Source: Zygnema cylindricum (lineage: Eukaryota; Streptophyta; Zygnematophyceae; Zygnematales; Zygnemataceae). Taken from it: a stretch of 24,327 nucleotides of DNA. The DNA is taken from the NCBI GenBank assembly GCA_037447655.1, contig JBBHKE010003130.1, positions 1 through 24,327 of the forward strand. The letters are read 5' to 3'. The notes beneath the pieces were generated by a model. The model searched no databases. It was not told the origin of the DNA and worked only from the letters and a program-made list of their open reading frames with translations. Position numbers and translations under genes: made by a program. This document shows, piece by piece, positions 9,463-17,492 of this stretch; position 1 is the first letter of the stretch; every line of letters starts with the position of its first letter.

Positions 9463-10024
9463 CTGTCGACAGTGTTAGGTCTAAACGCCTAACACACGAA
9501 ATTTGTAAGATTAAACCATGTACATACGTTTAAATACCCATAAAATTATTCTGACCACGTTCTTCTATTTTAGTTTTTTAAAACATCATTGAATATGAAG
9601 GTATGTCTCCATGTACTTGTAAATTAGCGAAATTACTTTGTTTTTTAGCGCAGATCCGGCGGGCACGGATTTCAAGTGTACCTATGCGTAAAAACGAAAT
9701 TATTACTTAAGGGTGTGACGGTTGTATAGGCTGACAATGCCCGTGACGGCTGTCAACATCTACAATCTGTGATGACGTACGTCATTTTTTGTAACTGCTT
9801 GTGACGTCGCATGACTATCCGTGACATTGTAGACGTACCGTTTTCTAGCCTGTGCCGTTTCACGGTTGAAGAAGATGCGCTTTGCCTTTGCATCGCCTGT
9901 CCGATCGACGTGAAATGACATCGGAATCTTGAGACCCCTTGCGAAAAAAAATACGTACCGGACGCAAACGGACAAAATAAACGCAAAAGGACAAAACAAA
10001 ACAAATTGTGTACTTTTCCTCGTC
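9463..10024. other. Intergenic sequence with a TGACG-motif cluster
   Basis: No gene is recognised. Between 9714 and 9850 the words GTGACGG (twice), TGACGTACGTCA (12-bp palindrome at 9772-9783) and GTGACGTCG occur together, bracketed by the inverted words TCTACAAT and ATTGTAGA. TGACG is the core bound by plant bZIP factors of the TGA type, but the context looks like decayed repeat DNA. Confidence 0.4.
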
Positions 10025-10032
10025 GTTTGAAT
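10025..10032. repeat. Left 8-bp target duplication of the outer hAT-like element
   Basis: GTTTGAAT directly precedes the CATAGTTC end and is repeated exactly at 11016-11023. Confidence 0.85.
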
Positions 10033-11015
10033 CATAGTTCAAAAGTAGGTGAAAGTAGGCCCATGCAATATGCCTATTCAAGTATTCATAGTTGTTCACG
10101 GCGTTTAGTGCGAACGATTTAATCTCACCGAATTATACGTAACAAACGCATTGAACCTTTTGAAAAAATCGTAAAAATCGTTAATGAATTTTTGTCCGTA
10201 CTATTCCGTACATGTAAACAAAAATGAATTTTAAATAATATTGCAGTTTGTAAGTTTTCCGTTACAAATGCGAAAGATGCTATAATGGAAGAGCGTAGAG
10301 CCAGGTTCAAATCTCGGCCAACGCAATATTTTTGTCAAAGTCCGTCTGGCTGATACTATCTGACAGGCAGATTCCTGACAGATTTTCAACATTCCATGGC
10401 GGCTTCTTTCAAAAATAATTGAATTAGACGTACGTACATTTTTCAAACTTACCGCGCGCAAATAGTGTGACATTTCAAACGTCTCTTTTCGAAACTGTCC
10501 GTACATTTTCGAAAAATGACGTACATGTTCCGTGTATTTTCTGTTCAGTTTAATAGACAGAAAATACCAATAACTGCGACGTGTGTTTTCGTTAAATTCC
10601 GTACATTAACGTACAAAACCGTACAATTTACGGTAAACGCTGTACCTTTTACATAAATTCTCCTTTCAGTTTACCGGACAGAAAGTACATCGCGTTTTTT
10701 TCCGATTTATTCAAAAGTCACGAATTATACGTTTTAATCGGGAAAAAGGAAAAAATAGCGCGATTTGAACAACTATGTGCCTATTGTATGCAAAACATAC
10801 AATATGACCTTAAGACCCATATTGTATTCGGACCTATTCGGACCAATTAAAACACTCGGACCAAATATTTTTATTTACACCGTCAGATTCGGATGATCGG
10901 ACGGTCACTGATTAAAGTAGCGATCTAAGAAGATCACATAAAAAGCCCATAACACAACTTACGATAAAGGCGCCGACCAAAGGCCTACCATAAAAACGCC
11001 TACTTTTGAACTATG
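10033..11015. mobile_element. hAT-like non-autonomous element (outer), interrupted by a nested insertion
   Basis: The left end CATAGTTCAAAAGTAGG is matched by its exact reverse complement, except for the junction base context, in CCTACTTTTGAACTATG at the right end. The element is flanked by identical 8-bp copies of GTTTGAAT. An 8-bp duplication with short inverted ends is the signature of the hAT superfamily. Removing the nested 10079-10777 segment plus one TGCCTATT copy leaves about 276 bp, too small for a transposase, so the element is MITE-sized. A second, right-truncated copy lies at 13403-13590. Inside is the perfect palindrome TATTGTATG-caaaa-CATACAATA (10782-10804). Confidence 0.85.
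10079..10777. mobile_element. Second hAT-like insertion nested in the outer element
   Basis: TGCCTATT occurs on both sides (10071-10078 and 10778-10785). The sister copy of the outer element at 13403 has a single TGCCTATT at 13441-13448 and none of the 699 bp, so it is the empty site. Inverted words CATAGTTGTTCA (10087-10098) and TGAACAACTATG (10766-10777) mark the ends; the left one is offset by eight bases (CAAGTATT). No transposase is recognised. The interior contains many CCGTACA/CGTACA words. The alternative is a 707-bp deletion from the sister copy between the two 8-bp repeats; the inverted ends favour insertion. Confidence 0.75.
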
Positions 11016-11023
11016 GTTTGAAT
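11016..11023. repeat. Right 8-bp target duplication of the outer hAT-like element
   Basis: GTTTGAAT follows the CTATG end directly and matches 10025-10032. Confidence 0.85.
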
Positions 11024-11092
11024 TCATTTTAAATCTTTCAAAAATTCAGACCCGTGAGAATGTGTGTTCATATTTGTTGAGCGAAAATACTA

Positions 11093-11586
11093 CACCGCGA
11101 ATCGTAATTAGAGTAAATTACTCTAATTCGGTCGCTCGAAATTTCGACTCTATCACATGAAATAGAGTAAATGATTCTAACTTTTTTATTATTCTATTTA
11201 AGGTAAAGTTTAATTAGCTTTTTTAATTCTAATATAGGTCCGTTTTAAATAGTGTGGAGTACGGACGACCTCTAACCGTGCAAAATTGTACTTTACTAAG
11301 TAAAAAAGTACAAATAATGATTTAATACAGGTCGTTATCATGTAACTGCGTTTTAACAAACCGCGTAGTGCAAACGTCATAGTGACGATAAACTTTACGT
11401 TTTGCCAAGTTTTGTACGAATACCTTATTTACAGTAGAGGATATTAGCGTGCCAAATTAGAGTACTTAAATATATTAGAGTAAACTTCATAGTTGCAAAA
11501 GCTCTATCACTCAAATTAGCAATAATTACTCTAATTTTTTTTTTTGTACTCTAATTCTTTCATTACTCTAATTACGATTCGCGGTG
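11093..11586. mobile_element. TA-type inverted-repeat element with a perfect 24-bp TIR
   Basis: The left end begins CACCGCGAATCGTAATTAGA and the right end finishes in the exact reverse complement; 24 of 24 bases agree. The left flank is TA. The right flank is CA here and TA in the second copy, so a TA duplication is likely. The 494-bp interior repeats the word ACTCTAAT/ATTAGAGT at least eight times. No coding capacity. A second copy of its right half lies at about 12512-12702. Confidence 0.85.
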
Positions 11587-11589
11587 CAG

Positions 11590-11725
11590 GGTTAGGTATC
11601 GAGGACCTTTTGACGATATTCGATATATATCGAGTTTCAGGCACCCGATATTCAATATATCACCTCGATATATATAACATCAAAATATCGCGATATATTG
11701 CCAATATATCGAGGCATTAAAAAAA
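11590..11725. mobile_element. End fragment of the GATATATCG-type element family
   Basis: From GTTAGGTATCGAGG onward this matches the left end of the full element at 23339 (TGTTGGGTATCGATGG). It shares GATATTCGATAT, CACCCGATA and ATATCGCGATAT words in the same order. It directly abuts the CGCGGTG end of the preceding element. No opposite end is found. Confidence 0.6.
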
Positions 11726-12511
11726 ATGAAATTTTCACAGGTCTCCAAAGTCACGTGTCTTCGAACAAGGTGACAGTAAAATCTTTGTTGACAAGAAATA
11801 CGGTTTTTTCTTGAAAGTCAGCAGAGTAAGGGTGAGGTTCCATTAGGGAAAAAATGTCGTTGTTTATAGAAAATCGAACTGTTTCGTACAGTGTCGAACC
11901 AAAAAAAAAAAGTCAGAAAAACAAACCTACTGGATGAGGGATTTGATTCTCCATGTTTATGGGCGTAAACGTGGAGCGTCAGATGCATAATCAAATATGC
12001 CATCGCCGGACACTTTCAGTTCGCAACAAGTGACCCGGAGTAGGTCAATTTTAAGCGCCTGAACGAATAGTATCGTGCCTCGTGGAAAAGTGAACAAATA
12101 TCCACAACGACCGCGCGACCAGGCGGGTACACGTCGCATATGATATGTGCCTTCCGCTAGGAAGGATGCAAGGCCACGAGAAGCAGCAGTAAAATTTTTG
12201 ACGGAGGATATTGTTTCACGCATTTGTTGTCATCCACTAACTATTATGACATTTTCGTACACTTTTACAAAACTTAAGTTTCACCCCCCCGTACAGATTT
12301 TATTCAATACGTCGTACGAGTCACTTTTTACCTTCGCTAGTAAAAATGTGTGGTCACAATTTGTTGTCAGAGATTCTGTAAAAATTACCAGAATCGCATT
12401 TATCTACTACGTGGACCAATCAAACTGTGTTACGCAAATAAACTGTCGGCTACTGAACTAACACAATAGGATGGTCGCTTAAGTAAACGAATTTTCGACG
12501 TTTATTGAGAC
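11726..12511. other. Sequence between two copies of the composite repeat, no firm gene
   Basis: A minus-strand ATG frame at 11957-12223 (88 codons) has a less biased composition than other frames here and a pattern (PRGTILFVQALKIDL, then CCELKVSGDGIFDY) that faintly recalls a CUB-type beta-sandwich. No splice partners are evident, and the complementary strand is also open. I leave it as an uncertain fragment. Confidence 0.3.
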
Positions 12512-12702
12512 CAAATTCTGTACGAATACCTTATTTACACTAGAGGATATTAGCGTGCCAAATTAGAGTACTTAAATAAATTAGAGTAAACTTCATGGTT
12601 GAAACATCTCTATCACATAAATTAGCATTCTTTACTCTATTTTTTTTTTTTGTTTTTGTACTCTAATTTTTTCATTACTATAATTACGATTCGCGGTGTA
12701 GT
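12512..12702. mobile_element. Right-half copy of the perfect-TIR element
   Basis: From TACGAATACCTTATTTACA to ATTACGATTCGCGGTG this is a close copy of 11405-11586, offset by about 1,106 bp. It includes GAGGATATTAGCGTGCC and the T-run before the end. The left end is missing. It is followed by TA. Confidence 0.85.
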
Positions 12703-12703
12703 G

Positions 12704-12790
12704 TTTTGTATCGGTAAGGATTTACAGATAACCGATATGGGCCTTTTTCCGGGTAGCCGATAATCGATATATCGGTACGGAAATATATGT
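12704..12790. mobile_element. Second end fragment of the GATATATCG-type family
   Basis: TGTTTTGTATCGG, then GGGTAGCCGATAATCGATAT, matches the first ~75 bp of the element at 23339. It abuts the CGCGGTG end in the same way as at 11586/11590. Confidence 0.65.
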
Positions 12791-13151
12791 ACGGACCGTA
12801 CAGATAAATGTACAGCCATTTCACTCAACTGTACGTGTTATTCCCCCGACGCGCCCTACTCACAACCCCTATCTAATGAGGTGCCTACCAATCATATCAT
12901 TTGTACAAGCTGAAAGTACAGTAGACGGCATAAGATATGTACGGCTTTAGTACGGCTCCAGTTAAAAGGATGTACCTTTCACATCCGACGCCATGGCTTT
13001 GTCCCTTTCTTCCTTGGGATCCACTGGAAACCTGCCACGTGTACTCCGGACAGAAAGTACAGAAAGTACAAATATACATCTTCATTTTTGGCACTTGCAC
13101 GCAAGAACCACACTATTAGAGTTGAAGGAAAGAATGGAGACTTTGGTACAA
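12791..13151. other. Spacer between repeats, no gene
   Basis: Contains several GTACGG/CCGTAC words (12788-12955) and the direct repeat AGAAAGTAC AGAAAGTAC near 13050. The overlapping short frames on both strands have no recognisable domain. Confidence 0.5.
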
Positions 13152-13361
13152 TACACACTATGTATCGCTATGTGTATAAAGGTTTTTTATCGCCACTTTA
13201 GTCATCTTTTCTCTGTGCAGTAATTGGAGACAAACAAACGGAAGGTAAGACCTTGTATTTCAATCCCAACCGTCGGAAGAACAATCCGTTGGGTGTGGAG
13301 GGAGAAAAGATGTAATAAAGAGGCGTAAAAAACCTTTACACTAACCGCGATACACAGTGTA
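13152..13361 (-). mobile_element. MITE copy 5 (210 bp, inverted orientation)
   Basis: The ends are TACACACTATGTATCGC on the left and GCGATACACAGTGTA on the right. The inner arms are TTTTATCGCCACTTTAGTC and TAAAGAGGCGTAAAAAACC. The core is in the same inverted orientation as copy 2 (GGAAGGTAAGACCTTG, ACCGTCGGAAGAACAATCCG). No coding capacity. Confidence 0.85.
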
Positions 13362-13402
13362 CTTTCAGGTACTACGTTTGAATTATGTACTGTACTGTTG
13401 TT

Positions 13403-13590
13403 CATAGGTCAAAAGTAGGTGAAAGTAGGCCCATACAAAATGCCTATTGTATGCAAAACATACAATATGACCTTAAGACCCATATTGTATTCGGACCTAT
13501 TCGGACCAATTAAAATATTCAGACCAAAAATTGGACCAATTAAAACATTCGGACAAAAAAAAATTATTTACACCGTCAGATTCGGACGAT
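13403..13590. mobile_element. Right-truncated copy of the outer hAT-like element (empty site)
   Basis: It starts CATAGGTCAAAAGTAGG and follows the outer element through AAAGTAGGCCCAT, then TGCCTATTGTATGC, without the nested 699-bp insertion, through to CACCGTCAGATTCGGA. Homology stops at about 13590, about 125 bp short of the right end, so no flanking duplication can be tested. It carries a short local duplication of GGACCAATTAAAA. Confidence 0.85.
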
Positions 13591-13599
13591 AACTCACAA

Positions 13600-14040
13600 G
13601 CCTAATAGGACGAAGAGGGAAAAGAAAAGCAATAGGAAAAAAAAAAAGGTGAACGGGAGAAAGAGAAGAGAGTGGAGGGAAAACTAGAAGTAAAAAAAGA
13701 AATACACTAAACCCGAACTTATAAAAACCACTCCATTGCTATAAGAACGTAAGGTAAAGGTGGCGAGCGAACAAAAATAAGAGAAGAGAAGAGAGGCAAG
13801 GAGAGGGAGAGAGAAAAAGAGATAACGAGAGATAAGGGGGGAGAAAAGAAAGAAAGAGAGTCAAATGAATGAAAGAAGAGAGAAGAAAAGGGAGATAGTG
13901 AGGTGAGAGGGAATAAGAGAGAAGACAAAGAGGAAGAGAGAATGATATAGAGTAGGGGGAGCTCATAAGAATGGTAAAGGGAAGGATAGAAAAGAAAAGT
14001 GGAAGTGATTAACGTGACACAAGAGGTAAATACAATCTTT
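13600..14040. repeat. Purine-rich A/G tract
   Basis: AGAGAAGAG- and GGGAGA-type sequence dominates 13610-13960. The minus-strand frames over it are Ser/Leu/Phe/Pro repeats and are compositional. No gene. Confidence 0.75.
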
Positions 14041-14047
14041 CTATTAT

Positions 14048-14096
14048 AGCTACACCCAGAATCGAACTGGGGAGCGATAATTTGCAATCCTCGGCC
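14048..14096 (-). pseudogene. tRNA-Cys(GCA)-like 3' fragment, possibly organelle-derived
   Basis: On the minus strand the sequence reads GGCCGAGGATTGCAAATTA, then a T arm CCCAGTTCGATTCTGGG with a perfect 5-bp stem and TTCGATT loop, then GTAGCTA. GAGGATTGCAAAT is a tRNA-Cys anticodon arm with GCA after T33. The arrangement recalls plastid trnC as I remember it. The 3' side of the anticodon stem is mutated (TTATC where TCCT is expected), and the 5' acceptor and most of the D arm are absent, replaced by the tandem array. It is therefore a broken copy. Confidence 0.5.
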
Positions 14097-14633
14097 TTAG
14101 CAAAGGCCTCAAAGGTGGCATAAGCTTGGGGTAAACGCGTAGGAACCGGTCCAAAGCAAGGCTTACCACTTCGGAATGGCCTAAGACTTAGCAAAGGCCT
14201 CCAAGGTGGCATAAGCTTGGGGTAAACGCTTTGGAACCGGTCCAAAGCAAGGCTTACCACTTCGGAATGGCCTAAGACTTGGCAAAGGCCTCCAAGGTGG
14301 CATAAGCTTGGGGTAAAAGATTAAGAACCGGTCCAAAGCAAGGCTTACCACTTCAGAATGGCCTAAGACTTGGCAAAGGTCTCCAAGGTGACATATGCTT
14401 GGGATAAACGCTTTGAACAGGTGCAAAGCATGGCTTACCACTTCGGAATGGCCTAAGACTTGGCAAAGGCCTCCAAGGTGGCATAAGCTTGGGGTTAACA
14501 TTTTGGAACTGGTCCAAAACTAATCTTACCACTTCAAACCTAAGACTTGGCAAAGGCCTCCAAGGTGGCCTAGGCTTAGGGTAAACGTTTTGGAACCGGT
14601 CCAAAGCAAGGCTTACCACTTCGGAATGGCCTA
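14096..14633. repeat. Six-unit, 91-bp tandem array
   Basis: Unit starts are at 14096, 14187, 14278, 14369, 14459 and 14546, so periods are 91, 91, 91, 90 and 87 bp. Each unit runs CTTRGCAAAGGCCTCCAAGG, then GCATAAGCTTGGGGTAAACG, then a hairpin-forming ACCGGTCCAAAG-type segment, then TTACCACTTCGGAATGGCC. CTTTGG-ACCGGT-CCAAAG is a near-perfect palindrome in most units. Because 91 is not a multiple of three, the long minus-strand frames over the array drift between reading frames from unit to unit, which argues against a protein. Confidence 0.92.
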
Positions 14634-15300
14634 ATTTTAGTTTACCGCTTGTAGACAAATGGCGAACAGCAAGAGACGCATCACGCTGGAAAATCACAGA
14701 AGAGTACGTCCCCATATGCTATAAAAACTGTTTTACAAGTCTCGGTGAGACCATTTTTTGGCGCTATAGATGGTTTTACCATCGCAATCTTAGCAAAAAA
14801 TATTATTTTCATTTGGAGCTGACATCGCACAACATGGCGAAACAGTAACTTATGTAGGTTAACAGTTCACCGCCCATCACTATTAAAGTTAGTGAATTGT
14901 TAGCGTTAACTCTTTATTAAAATTGACTACCTTGTTTTTGATTGGACACGTGGCTAATAACGGGCTACTCAACTAAAGAATGTTATTATAAACACAGATA
15001 TGATTTTAAGTTGAAGGAAACACTCACTCAAATTAGAATGACTAACTCTAATTCACTCTAATTCGATAGACAATGAAGAAATATTATTCCAAAGTGGACA
15101 TTTTTTAATATTTACACTACAAACATCCAAATTGTAACATGTTACATGCGACAAAAATGTTATTTAGAAGTTACAAAACAAAATATTGTATAAAACATAT
15201 CAAAACTTGTACATCCTTTAAGATGAAAATAACAAAAGGAGCTAAAACCAAATTACACTGATTAACGGCTTGAATAACAAATGAACCAAAAGACTGAACA
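14634..15300. other. Intergenic sequence, nothing firm
   Basis: AT-rich sequence. A patch at 15020-15068 repeats ACTCTAATT, the word that fills the perfect-TIR element, and may be a remnant of it. No gene seen. Confidence 0.45.
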
Positions 15301-15310
15301 CAAAAGCTTT

Positions 15311-15470
15311 TAAGGAATACTTTAAGAAACACTTAAAGAAATACTTAGAAAATAACTTACTTAAGAAATTACTTAAAGAAATATTTAAAGAAATACTTCA
15401 AAGAAAGACTCAAAGAAATACTAGAATAAATACTTGAGAAAATATTAAAGAAATACTTAAAGAAATAATT
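15311..15470. repeat. Degenerate TTAAAGAAATAC tandem repeat
   Basis: About twelve imperfect units of 12-14 bp, each a variant of ACTTAAAGAAAT. The array ends just beyond the stop codon of the adjacent minus-strand gene, so it would lie in or just after that gene's 3' UTR. Confidence 0.85.
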
Positions 15471-15492
15471 GTCTTCATTTCTGAAACTAGAC

Positions 15493-17330
15493 CTAATTGT
15501 CATTGTTTTCTCCATACATTACAAGTCGGGCAGGATGATCGATTGTAGGCAATGTCATATAACCAACAACTTCGTTGATTTTTGCTCTCTCTTCCCATAA
15601 TTTCATGTTTTCGCGGTATGATTTTTCCCCATTTCCATTATTAGAAACAACCTGTGGAGTATCCATTGGTTCTTCGACAGAAGTTCCTATTTTTCTTTCA
15701 AATTCAGTCTCAAAATTTGATAAAACCTGGTCAGAATATCTGAAAAAAAAAAGGTCAGGGAAAAAAAAGTCAGATTTAAATACGCAACATTACAATGAAC
15801 AAGATCAAATTTGTAAGGAAAACAAAAAAAAAACTTAATGACCATCGACAACTTCATATTTGCAGAACTAAAATGTCACTATCGACAACTTCAAATGGAG
15901 GAATTTAACCCTTTCTTAGTTACGAAAACAAAATATTATCGACAACTTCAAAATGGAAAAATGTAACCTTTTTTAGGTTACATAAAAAAAAACTATTTTT
16001 CATTTGTAGTCAAATTCCAGATGCACCAAAACTTCTTACCTTGTTTCCAAAGAAGAAAACTCCGTGAGAACCTCCGGAAAGTTTTCCTCCAACAGATCCC
16101 TAAGATTCAAGTCCCTGCCCAAAACAAAAAAAACAAAAAAAAATCCAACAGTCAAAATTTCATTTACTTGGCAAAACAAATAAACATTCAACTAACACAG
16201 TTTCACAAGCGTTCAATTAAACAATTGTGGATCGAAATTCCTTTTATTGGCAAAACAAATCTAAAAAACTTCACAAATGTTCAATATAACAATTTTGAAT
16301 AAAACAAATGAACAAAATGGACCTGAATTCAACAGTCAAAAGTCAAAATCTTTTAAATTTTTTTCCAGACAAAAGTCAAACAGGGGAGTCAAATGACCCA
16401 TTTCCTGAATAAAATTTCTTTTAACAATTTAACTACCTGAGTTAATGTGGATGATTATGTATGGGGGGTTACTAATGCCTGAATGGGTGATGGGGGAAGG
16501 AAAAGGGGAGGGCGGGAGAAAGGAGAGGGAGGAGAAAGTGAGAAAGTCCGAAATTGGTGTGAAGAAGGTAAATGGAGGAATTCACAATTGAAAGGTGATG
16601 GAGAAAAGGAGGAGAGGGAGAAAGGGAAAAAGGGAGGGGAGGGAGAGAAGGGAAGAGAGGGAGGGAGGGAGAAAGGGAGGGGAGGGAGAAAGAGTGAGGA
16701 CAAGAGGGAGAAACACCGCCCTTATTTTTTTGTTATGAACTTCGTACCTCTATGTAAATCCTGTGAATGGAAAAAAAATAAAAAAATACACACGAAAAAT
16801 CTCCAAAAAAAATCCTGTTTCTCAATCCTTTCCACCCTATTTCGCCAAATACAAACTCATCCAGGCATCACGTCACGACTATGTTCAAATGTCATCATTG
16901 CAATAACAAAAAAAAAAAACAAACTGAAAGCAAAACAATGTCCGTACAAGTTGACCACGTGTCCCGTGACGTCACACGTGACACCTTCCCATTCGTCGCA
17001 GTCAACACCGGCTCGCCACGAATCCACAGCATTTTTCATTTCCGTATTCTCCTTAATTCTCAGCAAAGCCTTTTCTGCAAAAACAAAGAAAAAAATAATA
17101 ATAATAATATTTCACATGAAACCGTTCCTAACCCTAAAAACGTCAAAAAAAACTAAAAAAAACGTCAACCCTAAAAACCTTGTCGAGTTTGAATCAAGCA
17201 TACATCTCCATGGATTCTCACCTTCTTTGAGAGATAACCGTCTTCCTTCTACCAGCATTGCGAGCAGGAGCGGGAGAAAAAAGGAAATGACACGTGGAAA
17301 GCTCCGTGGAAAAGTCAAAGACGACGCCAT
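15493..17330 (-). CDS. Predicted secreted short LRRNT protein, four exons, 185 aa
   Basis: Exons on the minus strand: 17330-17222, 17074-16948, 16114-16040 and 15739-15493. All introns are GT-AG (147, 833 and 300 bp) and all phases agree (1, 2, 2), giving 558 nt with one stop. Exon 1 has a start Met and a signal-peptide-like segment (RVISFFLPLLLAMLVEG, residues 14-30). Exon 2 is a plant LRRNT domain, read from the split Glu codon: KALLRIKENTEMKNAVDSW, then DCDEWEGVTCDVTGHVVNL, with the paired Cys and W-x-GVTCD signature. Exon 3 is 75 nt (25 residues), begins LDLNLRDLLEENFPEVL, and looks like one degenerate LRR; phase-2 borders are typical of plant LRR exons. Exon 4 (81 residues) is hydrophilic, has no domain I know, and ends at TAG. 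LRRNT normally caps the LRR ectodomain of receptor-like kinases or proteins; here no membrane segment or kinase follows. The link between exons 2 and 3 rests on phase and sequence sense only. Exons 3-4 could belong to another gene. Confidence 0.6.
15843..15960. repeat. Three spaced copies of ATCGACAACTTCA
   Basis: ATCGACAACTTC occurs at 15843, 15885 and 15937, the last two followed by AAATGGA-type words. The spacing is about 42 and 52 bp. They lie in the last intron of the LRRNT gene. Confidence 0.7.
16483..16715. repeat. Purine-rich GGGAGA tract in the large intron of the LRRNT gene
   Basis: GGGAGAAAGGAGAGGG-type sequence fills 16490-16550 and 16600-16705. Both strands are open over it but encode only Gly/Arg/Glu/Lys or Pro/Ser/Leu repeats. 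Confidence 0.8.
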
Positions 17331-17407
17331 GGTTGACCGATGAAAATCGAGAGAATAACTTAATCCTCCAAAAATGTTCTGCAGTAGACGCATGAAGGAA
17401 TTTATAA

Positions 17408-17492
17408 GGAAAACGTGCGAAATTTCAGTGCGAATCTTGAAATTTCGAGAAAAAAATCGAAATATTTCTCGCACGGAAAAACGTGCGGAAAC
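17408..17492. repeat. GTGCGAA/TTCGCAC-rich repeat, left of MITE copy 6
   Basis: Contains CGTGCGAAATTT, AGTGCGAAT, CTCGCACGG and ACGTGCGGA. The same words return in inverted form on the other side of the MITE (GTGCGAACA, AAATTTTCGCACGG at about 17753-17782). The MITE therefore appears to have landed in another inverted-repeat element. Confidence 0.5.

Noticed and set aside
10290-10325. Possible tRNA 3' half (GGTTCAAATCTC, B-box-like)
   Set aside because: The putative T stem has mismatches, no A box or anticodon arm lies upstream, and GCGT/ACGC pairing gives an equally good simple hairpin.
13719-14087. Minus-strand frames rich in Ser, Leu and Phe
   Set aside because: They are compositional products of the A/G tract at 13610-13960.
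14096-14633. Possible CRISPR array
   Set aside because: The whole 91-bp unit is repeated with no unique spacers, and the genome is a plant's.
14009-14715. Three minus-strand frames with repeated LRPFRSGKPCFGPV-type peptides
   Set aside because: They are the same 91-bp tandem unit read in rotating frames; the period is not a multiple of three and no start or domain is supported.
16455-17343. 286-codon plus-strand frame and its minus-strand Pro/Ser counterpart
   Set aside because: The plus frame starts in a GGGAGA tract and then runs antisense to the LRRNT exons, which carry real domain signatures on the minus strand.
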